This document shows, piece by piece, positions 33,324 to 41,011 of a stretch of DNA of 64,000 bases (the stretch's first letter is position 1; the number at the start of each line of letters is the position of its first letter). A program made the translations under genes and the position numbers. Origin of the DNA: CAYJSJ01 sp964373065 (GTDB taxonomy: Bacteria; Patescibacteriota; Gracilibacteria; Peribacterales; Peribacteraceae); assembly GCA_964373065.1 (NCBI GenBank), contig CAYJSJ010000001.1:1-64000 (forward strand), in the 5' to 3' direction. The notes beneath the pieces were generated by a model. It saw only the letters and a list, made by a program, of their open reading frames with translations, was not told the origin of the DNA and did not search any database.

Positions 33324-34766
33324 ATGCCGATGCCTTCCCGTAGGAATAGACGTGGCGTACTGATGCTTGACGTGCTCATCGGCCTCGCGGTATTTGCCAT
33401 CATTGTCTCGGGAATCATTTATGCGATGCTGTTTAGCCAGCAAGGAATCCTGAGGAGTGGCGACCATATTCGTGCAGTGTTTTTAAACCAGAAAGCTATA
33501 GCTGCAGTGAAGTCCATGCGTGATCGCGATGTTTCTTTGCTCACCGAAGGAGCCTACGGTATCACCCTCGGGGTGTCGGGAATGTGGGAATTTTCCGGTT
33601 CGGGGACAGTGTCTTCCGACGGATACGTAACAACGGTGACCGTAGAGCCTCTCGATGGAGAGAATTACCGTGTCGCAGCAACCACGTCGTGGGAACACCC
33701 AATCGCCGGGAGCGGCAGCATTACGCTGACAACGGACATCACCGACTGGCACAGAGTGAAGATCGCGAGCAACTGGTCATCCATAGCGCTGGACGGAGCG
33801 TATGTCGATGACGGAACTCCACTCTTCAATGCTGCGGCGGTACAAGTTTCGTTCGCCTTCGTCACCAGTGAAACATCGGACGGAGGAAACGGTCTTTACG
33901 TTTTTGACATAAGCGATACAAGTGCGCCCACACGTGTAGCTGAAACATTCGATCTGGGTGCCCCCGGATATGATGTTCTCATCGTCGGCGATACGCTTTT
34001 CGTTGTTACGGGAGATGCGAGTGCCGAAGTGCGTATATTCGATATCACGGATCCGTCATCGTTTGATGCAGGAGATTTGATCGGGACGATCAACATTCCC
34101 GGATCAAGTAACGCCCGCGCAATCATGTACTACGACGGCACACTCTTCGTTGTGGGGAGAGAAGATGTGTCTGCAAGTGAAATCTTTGCCTACGATGTAT
34201 CGGATATTGGCTCCATCACATTACTGAGTGATCTGGATGATCCCGGAGCATCGTTTACAGATATCCGGCTTTTGAGCAGCTACGCCTATGTAGGCAGCAG
34301 CGCGGATACGCGGGAGATCCGCGTCATAGACGTCTTCGATCCTGCCGATCTGCAGTTTGCTCCCGGCAACGGCTATAACCTTCCAGACACACCCGACGCG
34401 ACGTCGGTCGTTGCCTTCGGAGGGTATGTGCTCGTCGGTCGCAACCAAGGCGATGTCACCGAGGAATGGCACTTGTTTGATGTGAGCGAGAGCCCGGTTC
34501 CACCCGTAGCCCCCTTCAATGCTGAGGCAGGGGCAAACGTGAATGCATTGGATTTCGAGCCGACTGGTACCTATGTGTTCTCAGCGACGAATCACGATGG
34601 TCAGGAACTCGTTGTTTTGGATGTCGACATATTTGCAGGGGGAGGAAACCCCATTGTGGAAACGTACGATACGATAACGGGATTCGGTCGTGGTGTGCAC
34701 TACGATGCGATCCATGATCGTGTCTTACTCCTGACAAATACCGCATTCATCATTCTTCGACCCTGA
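33324..34766 (+). CDS. Pseudopilin (PilV-like) fused to an LVIVD-type beta-propeller
   Basis: The N-terminus (MPMPSRRNRRG/VLMLDVLIGLAVFAIIVSGIIYAML) is a prepilin leader and helix with cleavage after Gly. Residues to about 160 form a PilV-like head. The remaining about 320 residues are repeated blades of the type GLYVFDISDTSAPTRVAE, EVRIFDITDPSSF, EIFAYDVSDIGS, EIRVIDVFDPADL and EWHLFDVSESP, the LVIVD beta-propeller repeat known from surface proteins. Possible starts are 33294, 33324 (used, 480 aa) and 33330; the choice does not affect the mature protein. It is probably displayed at the pilus tip. It ends by overlapping the start of the next gene by 1 bp. Confidence 0.82.
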   Translation: MPMPSRRNRRGVLMLDVLIGLAVFAIIVSGIIYAMLFSQQGILRSGDHIRAVFLNQKAIAAVKSMRDRDVSLLTEGAYGITLGVSGMWEFSGSGTVSSDGYVTTVTVEPLDGENYRVAATTSWEHPIAGSGSITLTTDITDWHRVKIASNWSSIALDGAYVDDGTPLFNAAAVQVSFAFVTSETSDGGNGLYVFDISDTSAPTRVAETFDLGAPGYDVLIVGDTLFVVTGDASAEVRIFDITDPSSFDAGDLIGTINIPGSSNARAIMYYDGTLFVVGREDVSASEIFAYDVSDIGSITLLSDLDDPGASFTDIRLLSSYAYVGSSADTREIRVIDVFDPADLQFAPGNGYNLPDTPDATSVVAFGGYVLVGRNQGDVTEEWHLFDVSESPVPPVAPFNAEAGANVNALDFEPTGTYVFSATNHDGQELVVLDVDIFAGGGNPIVETYDTITGFGRGVHYDAIHDRVLLLTNTAFIILRP

Positions 34767-35263
34767 TGACGTACCTGCGCAATAACCAATGGCATTTGGA
34801 CGAACAAGAGCACTCAATCACACATGCAGGTGAGCACATGCCACAGTGTACCGGTCATGTGCGCGGAGGCTACATTTTTCTCATATCTGTACTGTTTGTA
34901 AGCGCGATTGCGGTATCTGTACTTGGGTCATATCTGCTGCTCTCTATTGTCTCCCTACAAAATGGTATGACGTTCCAACAATCTGCGCAGTCATTGGAAT
35001 ATGCGAATACCTGTGCGGAACGCGGATTGATGCAGCTGTTTTTAGACAGTTCCTACTCCGGCAATGAAACCATGAATTTCAGCGACGGCAGTTGCGCCAT
35101 ATTGGTGGTGGGAGGGTATGGCAACGAAAATAGAACGCTCTGTACGGAAGGCATTGCCGGTTCCCATACGCGCAGGATGGAAATCCTCATCTCCCGATTG
35201 CTGCCGAGCATTCAGATCTTCGCATGGCAGGAAGTCGCCACCATTACCGCCTGTTCTTACTGA
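34766..35263 (+). CDS. Minor pilus protein, PilX-like
   Basis: The 165-residue protein has one N-terminal hydrophobic helix (GGYIFLISVLFVSAIAVSVLGSYLLLS) after a short hydrophilic start, as in PilX/GspK-type pilus assembly proteins. The segment AQSLEYANTCAERGLMQLFLD fits the family, where an EYAxxCAExAL-like helix follows. A second start at 34838 (MPQCTGHVRG) would give a more typical leader. Its stop and start codons overlap those of its neighbours on both sides, so the minor pilins are translated as a chain. Confidence 0.75.
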   Translation: MTYLRNNQWHLDEQEHSITHAGEHMPQCTGHVRGGYIFLISVLFVSAIAVSVLGSYLLLSIVSLQNGMTFQQSAQSLEYANTCAERGLMQLFLDSSYSGNETMNFSDGSCAILVVGGYGNENRTLCTEGIAGSHTRRMEILISRLLPSIQIFAWQEVATITACSY

Positions 35264-35901
35264 TGCGCACACCGTATTCATTATCAGCTCCCCGAAGGGG
35301 AACGACGCTCGTAGAACTTTTGATGTTTCTGGCATTCTTTGCTTTAAGCAGCAGCGTCCTACTTGCGTTTTTCTTTATGACTACCGAGCAACGCATTCGC
35401 CAGCACACCATCACAACCGTGGAGCTATCGGGAGTGCAGCTGATGCAAACACTCGGGAACCGCGTTCGTTCGGCAGAGCGCGTGCTTGCGCCGGCAATCG
35501 GTGCGTCCGGAACCATACTTGTCTTGCAGCTCAGTGACAGCGCTTTGCATCCTACCATACTCGCGCTCTCCGGTACTGCGCTCTATGTCGCAGAGGGTAA
35601 TACCATCAAGCGTTTAAGTGCCGCCGATGTGGAAATCAGTGGTCTTGCCATATATAACACATCTGTCACAGACGATCGCATGAGCGTTCTGCTGCGGTTT
35701 TCTGTTGCACGGTATGTTCCGCTGACAACACCCATCAATTACATACGTCCGTTTGAGGCACTGATACCGCTCTTTCCCGATAATCAGGAAAATGTTCCCT
35801 GCACGTGCGCAGTACCCTCCTGTGTTGATGGAAGCTACCGCTGGCAGTACTGCATTGATGCTGTTTGTACGGATGCGACTGTCGGTTTGCCATGCACATA
35901 A
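35263..35901 (+). CDS. Minor pseudopilin, PilW/GspJ-like
   Basis: The 212-residue protein has leader MRTPYSLSAPRRG/TTLVELLMFLAFFALSSSVLLAFF, with Glu at position +5 as in true pilins. A beta-rich head follows (LSGVQLMQTLGNRVRSAERVLAP ... DVEISGLAIYN) typical of PilW/GspJ. The C-terminal end is Cys-rich (CTCAVPSCVDGSYRWQYCIDAVCTD), probably disulfide bonded. The ATG overlaps the upstream stop by one base. About 167 bp without a gene follow before the major pilins. Confidence 0.8.
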   Translation: MRTPYSLSAPRRGTTLVELLMFLAFFALSSSVLLAFFFMTTEQRIRQHTITTVELSGVQLMQTLGNRVRSAERVLAPAIGASGTILVLQLSDSALHPTILALSGTALYVAEGNTIKRLSAADVEISGLAIYNTSVTDDRMSVLLRFSVARYVPLTTPINYIRPFEALIPLFPDNQENVPCTCAVPSCVDGSYRWQYCIDAVCTDATVGLPCT

Positions 35902-36068
35902 TCCAAGCCGGTATGTACCGGTATGTCGCAAAGAGGTCATTTCCCATCCATTGATGCGGGCAGTCAAGACAAGATGGCATCGTTAGAGGAATCTACCATT
36001 ACAATATCATCCAAGCAGAAGGTCGATGTATTACATTTAACCTTCACCATTTTCTTCCCTCCCACTTT

Positions 36069-36587
36069 ATGAAACGCCCCCTTCGATTCTGCTCAGGGCG
36101 AGCAGGTTTTACACTCATCGAGCTGCTGCTCGTCATCGGTATTATCGCCATTCTCGCTTCCATCGTTATTGTGGCGATCAACCCGACAAAGCAACTTGCC
36201 GACGCACGCGACGCACAGCGCCGCAGTGATGTCAACACCGTTCTCAATGCGGTGTATCAGTATGCCATCGATACGAATGGCAACTTGCCGACTTGCGTTA
36301 CCACGATACGAAAAGGCGTGTGCATAGGCGGCAGCGATTGCACAGGATTTGATACGGGGACCAATAGCCCCGTTGTCGGCGATGGCGTTGATGGCGCAGA
36401 TGTCGGACTCGGGTGCGATCTCGATATTCTCACAGGCTCCTACGTCGTCAATATGCCTTCAGATCCAAGCGGAGCCCCGACGGATTCCGACAGTTACGCA
36501 GGATACGATATCGTGCGTGACAGTAACGGACGCGTTTCGGTGTACTCTCCATACGCAGAGAACACGACGATCAGTGTAACCAGATAA
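36069..36587 (+). CDS. pilA: Type IV major pilin, copy 1
   Basis: The 172-residue protein starts MKRPLRFCSGRAG/FTLIELLLVIGIIAILASIVIVAINP, a textbook type IV prepilin with cleavage after Gly and Glu at +5. The helix continues with the ARDAQRRSDVNTVLNAVYQYAID motif common in CPR pilins. The head contains paired Cys (CVTTIRKGVCIGGSDC ... CDLD). From 36041 (28 bp before the ATG) to 36273 it is identical to the copy at 36718. A clear terminator follows, so this copy has its own transcript. Confidence 0.95.
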   Translation: MKRPLRFCSGRAGFTLIELLLVIGIIAILASIVIVAINPTKQLADARDAQRRSDVNTVLNAVYQYAIDTNGNLPTCVTTIRKGVCIGGSDCTGFDTGTNSPVVGDGVDGADVGLGCDLDILTGSYVVNMPSDPSGAPTDSDSYAGYDIVRDSNGRVSVYSPYAENTTISVTR

Positions 36588-36600
36588 TTGAACACGAAAA

Positions 36601-36630
36601 GGCCTCGGCAGCAAGCCGGGGCTTTTTTTT
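36601..36630 (+). terminator. Rho-independent terminator after pilin copy 1
   Basis: GCCTCGGC, a 5-nt loop, GCCGGGGC, then eight T. The 8-bp stem has one G-T pair. It starts 14 bp after the pilin stop. Confidence 0.9.
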
Positions 36631-36717
36631 GCGCACATTCCTTGATACTATTTCCCAAGTGAGAGCATATATGCTCTTTAATTATCCTTCCTTCACCATT
36701 TTCTTCCCTCCCACTTT

Positions 36718-37200
36718 ATGAAACGCCCCCTTCGATTCTGCTCAGGGCGAGCAGGTTTTACACTCATCGAGCTGCTGCTCGTCATCGGTATTATCGCCAT
36801 TCTCGCTTCCATCGTTATTGTGGCGATCAACCCGACAAAGCAACTTGCCGACGCACGCGACGCACAGCGCCGCAGTGATGTCAACACCGTTCTCAATGCG
36901 GTGTATCAGTATGCCATCGATAATAACGGCAACTTGCCGTCCTGCATTTCTGCAACAAGCAAGGGTGTCTGTACGGGTGGTAGTAATTGTGCCGCCTACG
37001 ACGGCGGTGTAAGCGGGCCTGCAGCTGGATGCGATTTGGACGCGCTTACGGGTGCCTACGTCGTCAACTTGCCAAGTGACCCGAGCGGTACGCCATCTGG
37101 GTCTACGGAATACTCCGGCTATGACATCATCCAGGCAGGAGGCCGTGTAACAGTGAGCTCTCCGTTTGCCGAGAACGATACGATCAGCGTTAGTCGCTAA
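36718..37200 (+). CDS. Type IV major pilin, copy 2
   Basis: This 160-residue paralog shares the leader, helix and first half of copy 1 exactly at DNA level (36690-36922 against 36041-36273, 233 bp). It then diverges in the head (NNGNLPSCISATSKGVCTGGSNCAAYDGG), where the Cys positions and the C-terminal (S/T)VSPYAEN-like ending are kept. The identical 5' part includes the 28 bp before the ATG. It probably forms the same fibre with a different surface. A terminator-like hairpin follows. Confidence 0.93.
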   Translation: MKRPLRFCSGRAGFTLIELLLVIGIIAILASIVIVAINPTKQLADARDAQRRSDVNTVLNAVYQYAIDNNGNLPSCISATSKGVCTGGSNCAAYDGGVSGPAAGCDLDALTGAYVVNLPSDPSGTPSGSTEYSGYDIIQAGGRVTVSSPFAENDTISVSR

Positions 37201-37223
37201 TCTAAGGCAAAAATCACGCTTTG

Positions 37224-37248
37224 ACACCCTGCATCTGCGGGGTGTTTT
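37224..37248 (+). terminator. Rho-independent terminator after pilin copy 2
   Basis: ACACCCTGC, loop ATCT, GCGGGGTGT, then TTT. The 9-bp stem has one G-T pair and a short T tail. Confidence 0.7.
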
Positions 37249-37302
37249 AGCATAGGCATTATTTGTAATATATGGTAAAATATATGGATTATAGGCAATT
37301 CC

Positions 37303-39579
37303 ATGCATCTTTCCGAAGAGCACTGGCAGGCAGACCCCGCACATCCACATCTGCGGACATCCATCCTGCGGCGCATAGCATTTCAGTCGATTCTTCTCAC
37401 GTCACTCACTGCGATCACACTCTCGTTTTGCGCCTTTCTCATAGCACGCGGCGCACTGACACAACGCGTCTACGGGCAGCTTTCCGCCGTGGCGTATGAA
37501 AAAAAGGAACTCATAGAACAACGTATTCGTAGCGACAGAGAACGTACTGCTCTCCTTGCGTTGCAGGAGGACATCCGTGCCTTCGCCAATGGGAGTGGTG
37601 GTGGAAATGCATACCTATCCGGCGTGCTTTCCTCTCTCCAAGAGCAGGGCGTTCCTGCATTGGGGATCACGGTGTTCGATGGAAAAGGAACAACGCGCGC
37701 GCGGACAGGAACTCTAACCGATCCTCCGGATCATACAGTGCGTGCAACAGAACTTATTCCACTCTTTACCGATGAAGGCTGGGAAGGATACGCCGTCTAC
37801 GCGCCGATAGCCGCCGGAGGCAATCTTCCTATCGGCACGGTGGCGATCCGCTATTCCATGCGGGAATTTCTTACGCAGATCCTCGTAGCGTCTTCCATCG
37901 GCGAAACCGGTGAAGCAATTATCGGTATGGTCGGAGACGGCGATGTCATCTTGTTGAATAACAAGTACGCCCCGGAATTTCGAAGCCCATTGAATGTCGG
38001 AACGCTGACGGATGCCCTGCGCACGGGGCTTCCCATGGCGAGTGCGCTCACGCAGCGCGAAGGGATAGCATCGGGATTCGACTATAGCGGCACCAATTCG
38101 TTTGCGGCGTACCGCTATCTGCCGTCGCTCGGCTGGGGGCTTGTAGTGAAGATCGCTCACAGAGAAGCCATGCGTGGTGTGACGTATCTCGCAAGTGTGC
38201 TTGCGACCATCAGCGTGCTCCTCCTCATTATTGCGGCATATCTTGCCTATCTTCTCGCTCGCAAATTATCGGAGCCCGTCATTTCCTTAAGCCGGAGAAT
38301 GAGCGTCATAGGTCCAAAGAATTGGACAATGAAGCGTTCCGTAACTACGGGCGACGAAGTGGAACTGCTCGAGCGGGTGGCGGTGAAAATGGCGCGACGC
38401 TTGAAACAAGTGTACGAAAATCTTGAAAGCGTCGTGGAAGAACGTACGCGCAAATGGAAGCAGCAATACCTTAAAGACCGCACGATTTTGCAGACGATCG
38501 AGAACGGCGTCGTGATGGTGGATGCAAACGGGAATGTAACGGATGCCAATCCGGCTGCGATGGATGTACTGCGCTGCGATCGCAGTGCGTGCCTTGGCGG
38601 GCCGGTGGAGGAACTGTTGGATATCCGTGTGCATAAAGCGCGTCTCACGGAATCAAAGCACCCTGTGCGCGTCGCTCTGGCTACAAAAAAGGAGGTGCGA
38701 TCGGCACCGGACACACGATTCAGCATCATGCGTTCGGACAGTATCCTCATTCCGGTGCTCTTAGTCGTAAAGCCTCTCCTCGACGGCAAGCAGCTCATAG
38801 GTGCGCTTATCGTCTTCGAAGATGTCACTGAGCAGAGACGCGTGGATTATCTGAAATCGGAATTCATATCGCTCGCATCACATCAATTACGCACGCCGCT
38901 CTCCACGCTCCAGTGGTACATCGAACTGTTTAGTGACGAAGGGCAAATGACCGAAGAGCAGAAAGAATATGTGACGGAAATGGACATAGCGACGAAGCGC
39001 ATGAGCGCGCTCATTGATGCGTTGCTCCATGCGGCGCGCCTCGAGAGCGGCGACATTACGCCGCAGAAAAATCAAGTAGATCTTACGAGTCTGATTACCG
39101 AACTTGGTGAAGAATTACGTGACATGGGAAAACAGAAAAAAATCGCATGTACGATTGCTGTTTCAGATGCCAAGGTTTTTGTCCATACCGACGCGGTCCT
39201 GTTGCACGTCGTCTTCAAAAATTTGTTTAGTAACGCAGTAAAATACACGCCGGAAGGAAAGAACGTCTCTGTGGCCATGAAGGTGGTCGGAACGAACGTA
39301 AAAATTGTCGTTGCCGATACCGGCATCGGCATTCCCAAACACGAACAAAAACGGCTCTTCCAGCGACTCTTCCGTGCCAGCAACGTGCGAAGGCTGGACA
39401 CCGACGGGAACGGTCTCGGGCTCTACATCACCAAAATGATCATCGATAGCCTCGGCGGAGAGATCACCGTGGAAAGCACGGAGGGGCGGGGAACGAAGAT
39501 GGTAGTAACGTTGCCACTCGTTCAACCGAAGAAAACTACAACAAAGAAGAAAGTTGGAGCACCAAATGAGAGCTCATGA
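37303..39579 (+). CDS. Membrane sensor histidine kinase (extracytoplasmic sensor, HAMP, PAS)
   Basis: The 758-residue protein has TM1 (ILLTSLTAITLSFCAFLIARG, about 29-49) and a large extracytoplasmic Cache-like sensor (about 50-285, with GEAIIGMVGDGDVILL and RYLPSLGWGLVVKI). TM2 (SVLATISVLLLIIAAYLAYLLA), a HAMP linker and a PAS domain (LQTIENGVVMVDANGNVTDANPAAMDVL) follow. HisKA has the phospho-acceptor His527 in SLASHQLRTPLS. HATPase_c has NLFSNAVKYTPEG, VADTGIGIP and NGLGLYITK. All catalytic boxes are present. No response regulator is adjacent. The free receiver at the head of the pilus cluster is a plausible partner. Confidence 0.93.
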   Translation: MHLSEEHWQADPAHPHLRTSILRRIAFQSILLTSLTAITLSFCAFLIARGALTQRVYGQLSAVAYEKKELIEQRIRSDRERTALLALQEDIRAFANGSGGGNAYLSGVLSSLQEQGVPALGITVFDGKGTTRARTGTLTDPPDHTVRATELIPLFTDEGWEGYAVYAPIAAGGNLPIGTVAIRYSMREFLTQILVASSIGETGEAIIGMVGDGDVILLNNKYAPEFRSPLNVGTLTDALRTGLPMASALTQREGIASGFDYSGTNSFAAYRYLPSLGWGLVVKIAHREAMRGVTYLASVLATISVLLLIIAAYLAYLLARKLSEPVISLSRRMSVIGPKNWTMKRSVTTGDEVELLERVAVKMARRLKQVYENLESVVEERTRKWKQQYLKDRTILQTIENGVVMVDANGNVTDANPAAMDVLRCDRSACLGGPVEELLDIRVHKARLTESKHPVRVALATKKEVRSAPDTRFSIMRSDSILIPVLLVVKPLLDGKQLIGALIVFEDVTEQRRVDYLKSEFISLASHQLRTPLSTLQWYIELFSDEGQMTEEQKEYVTEMDIATKRMSALIDALLHAARLESGDITPQKNQVDLTSLITELGEELRDMGKQKKIACTIAVSDAKVFVHTDAVLLHVVFKNLFSNAVKYTPEGKNVSVAMKVVGTNVKIVVADTGIGIPKHEQKRLFQRLFRASNVRRLDTDGNGLGLYITKMIIDSLGGEITVESTEGRGTKMVVTLPLVQPKKTTTKKKVGAPNESS

Positions 39580-39596
39580 GAGAATGACACTTCTGA

Positions 39597-39602
39597 TATA
39601 CT
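39597..39602 (+). promoter_or_regulatory. Extended -10 element (TGATATACT) of the HEPN/MNT pair
   Basis: Hexamer TATACT with an upstream TGA, exactly 6 nt before the ATG at 39609. It implies a leaderless bicistronic mRNA. Confidence 0.55.
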
Positions 39603-39608
39603 GTAATC

Positions 39609-39992
39609 ATGGCAGCAGATGATGTAGTACAACAGTGGTTTCTAGGTGCGGATCGTGCCTTACAAGCAGCAGCACATATGTCTAAGTCTCATGATTATGA
39701 ATTTGCATTGTTTACCTTGCATCTTGCAGTAGAAAAAGCACTAAAAGGTTTATATATAAAAAATAATGACAATAGACCTCCGAAGTCACACAATTTGGAA
39801 GAGTTAGCTGAGCTATGTAGGATGGATGTGTCCGAAGAAGAACGCTTAGAACTACGAGAGCTAACCACATTTGCTGAATTTGGAAGATATGGCGATGCAT
39901 CTTGGATCGAATCTGAAGCATCCAGTGAAAGAGCGCGATTCTGGCTACAGAAAGGAGAGAACTTTATATCTCGTTGCAAAGCACAAAGATGA
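39609..39992 (+). CDS. HEPN-domain protein (probable toxin of HEPN/MNT pair)
   Basis: The 127-residue all-helical protein has the HEPN pattern WFLGADRALQAAAHM near the start, then YEFALFTLHLAVEKALKGLYIKNN and KSHNLEELAEL, and ends in a helix with ARFWLQKGENFI. This matches the HEPN family paired with minimal nucleotidyltransferases. The RNase-type RxxxxH motif is not clear, so toxicity is an inference from family and context. It overlaps the MNT gene by 4 bp (ATGA). Its base composition is visibly more AT-rich than the neighbouring kinase, consistent with recent acquisition. Confidence 0.85.
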   Translation: MAADDVVQQWFLGADRALQAAAHMSKSHDYEFALFTLHLAVEKALKGLYIKNNDNRPPKSHNLEELAELCRMDVSEEERLELRELTTFAEFGRYGDASWIESEASSERARFWLQKGENFISRCKAQR

Positions 39993-40315
39993 GAAAGCCA
40001 CCATCATTCCAGGATGGCATGCATGCTGCAAAATGTCTAAAAAATGCTATAAGCAAACGCAAAGATATATTAGTACACGAAGTAATACTTTTTGGATCAG
40101 TTGCTCGAAACGATGTTCATGAATGGAGCGATATTGATATTGCTGTCATTTGTGAACCATTCGAAACGTCGAAGCTTCGAGAAGTGATGACATTGTATGC
40201 TCTGCACCCAGAGCGCGACGTACGTATATCTATAGTTGTATTACATCCTGAGGATATGAAGAACAAATATTTGAGCATTGCACAGTCCGTGGAGGAGGAT
40301 GGAGTAGTCGTGTAA
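39989..40315 (+). CDS. MNT-type nucleotidyltransferase (probable antitoxin)
   Basis: The 108-residue protein carries the Pol-beta superfamily signature ILFGSVARNDVHEWSDIDIAV (GS...DxD). A third acidic residue is probably in RDVRISIVVL, where the usual D is shifted. MNT partners of HEPN toxins inactivate them by adding AMP residues to the toxin. The ATG at 39989 overlaps the HEPN stop. An earlier TTG at 39974 is possible but less likely. The last base lies next to the tRNA-Thr gene on the other strand. Confidence 0.85.
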   Translation: MRKPPSFQDGMHAAKCLKNAISKRKDILVHEVILFGSVARNDVHEWSDIDIAVICEPFETSKLREVMTLYALHPERDVRISIVVLHPEDMKNKYLSIAQSVEEDGVVV

Positions 40316-40392
40316 TGGAGCCACCTCGGGGATTCGAACCCCGGACCCACGCATTACAAGTGCGTTGCTCTGGCCAACTGAGCTAAGGTGGC
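40316..40392 (-). tRNA. tRNA-Thr (anticodon TGT), CCA encoded
   Basis: A full cloverleaf is seen on the minus strand: acceptor GCCACCT/AGGTGGC, D arm GCTC...GAGC, anticodon stem ACGCA/TGCGT with loop CTTGTAA, and T arm CGGGG-TTCGAAT-CCCCG. The discriminator T is followed by an encoded CCA. The anticodon TGT reads ACN threonine codons. The gene is divergent from rnpB. Confidence 0.97.
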
Positions 40393-40429
40393 ATCTAACG
40401 CCGATTTCAGCTTACTTTATAGGGTTACA

Positions 40430-40458
40430 TTGCACAATTCATCATTATAAGCGATAAT
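40430..40458 (+). promoter_or_regulatory. Predicted rnpB promoter
   Basis: TTGCAC (40430-40435), a 17-bp spacer and GATAAT (40453-40458). The expected start, near 40465, coincides with the first base of RNase P helix P1. Confidence 0.6.
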
Positions 40459-40464
40459 AAAGAT

Positions 40465-40899
40465 CCGCTCTTTCGGTGATCGCCCGCTTTAGGCGGGAGG
40501 AACGTCCGGGCATTACTGGAACGCCCTATGGGTAACACCCACCCCCTCATGCTCTCTGTCCATCGCAACCATGAGGGAGGACCAGTGCCACAGAGACGCA
40601 GTACTCTTGATTCGTGTTAAGAGGACGTGAAACGGCCAGACAGGAGGCAGGCTCCCGGCGACGGGATGCACTCGGTAAACTCTGGGCAATGCAAGGAGGA
40701 TTTGGGCTCGCGGAAATCGTTTTGGTTCCGAAACACCGTGTGCCCCTCCGCACAGCGTCCCGTGCGTGAAAGCGCTCTGGGACCGAGGCCGTCGAGTAAT
40801 CGCGGCCCCAGAGAGATGATCACCCCTCGGCGTAGTGTCGGCGAAGCGTAAGCGAAGCCGCACGAAACCTAGGACAGAACCCGGCGTATGAAAGAGCGG
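40465..40899 (+). ncRNA. rnpB: RNase P RNA (bacterial type A-like)
   Basis: RNase P RNA is the catalytic subunit that trims tRNA 5' ends. The conserved 5' block GGAGGAACGTCCGGGC (P4 strand region) and the 3' block ACAGAACCCGGCGTATG are both clear. The ends pair as helix P1 (CCGCTCTTTC 40465-40474 with GAAAGAGCGG 40890-40899). The interior holds the usual GGTAA/GGGCAATGCAAGG and AGATGATCACC elements. The length is about 435 nt, a little longer than the E. coli RNA (377 nt). The exact termini are estimated from P1. Confidence 0.93.
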
Positions 40900-40903
40900 A
40901 CCT

Positions 40904-40984
40904 ACCTGCCGACAGGCAGGTCAAAAGACCCCGCCTGTCCGCCGTAGTCAGCTGCGGCTGACGAAGGTGGAAAAGGGGTTTTTT
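40904..40984 (+). terminator. rnpB terminator region built from dispersed palindromes
   Basis: An ACCTGCC/GGCAGGT palindrome (40904-40921) is followed by CCCC (40929-40932) and a nested GTCAGC/GGCTGAC hairpin. GGGG (40975-40978) and six T close the structure. The A-run before and T-run after also pair. Its two inner palindromes belong to repeat types found elsewhere in the window. Confidence 0.7.
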
Positions 40985-40999
40985 GTTATCCGGATGCAG

Positions 41000-41005
41000 T
41001 ACAAT
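41000..41005 (+). promoter_or_regulatory. -10 element of the sugar transferase gene, 6 nt before the ATG
   Basis: TACAAT at 41000-41005, six bases, then ATG 41012. This suggests a leaderless mRNA beginning directly after the rnpB terminator. Confidence 0.5.
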
Positions 41006-41011
41006 ATGTGC

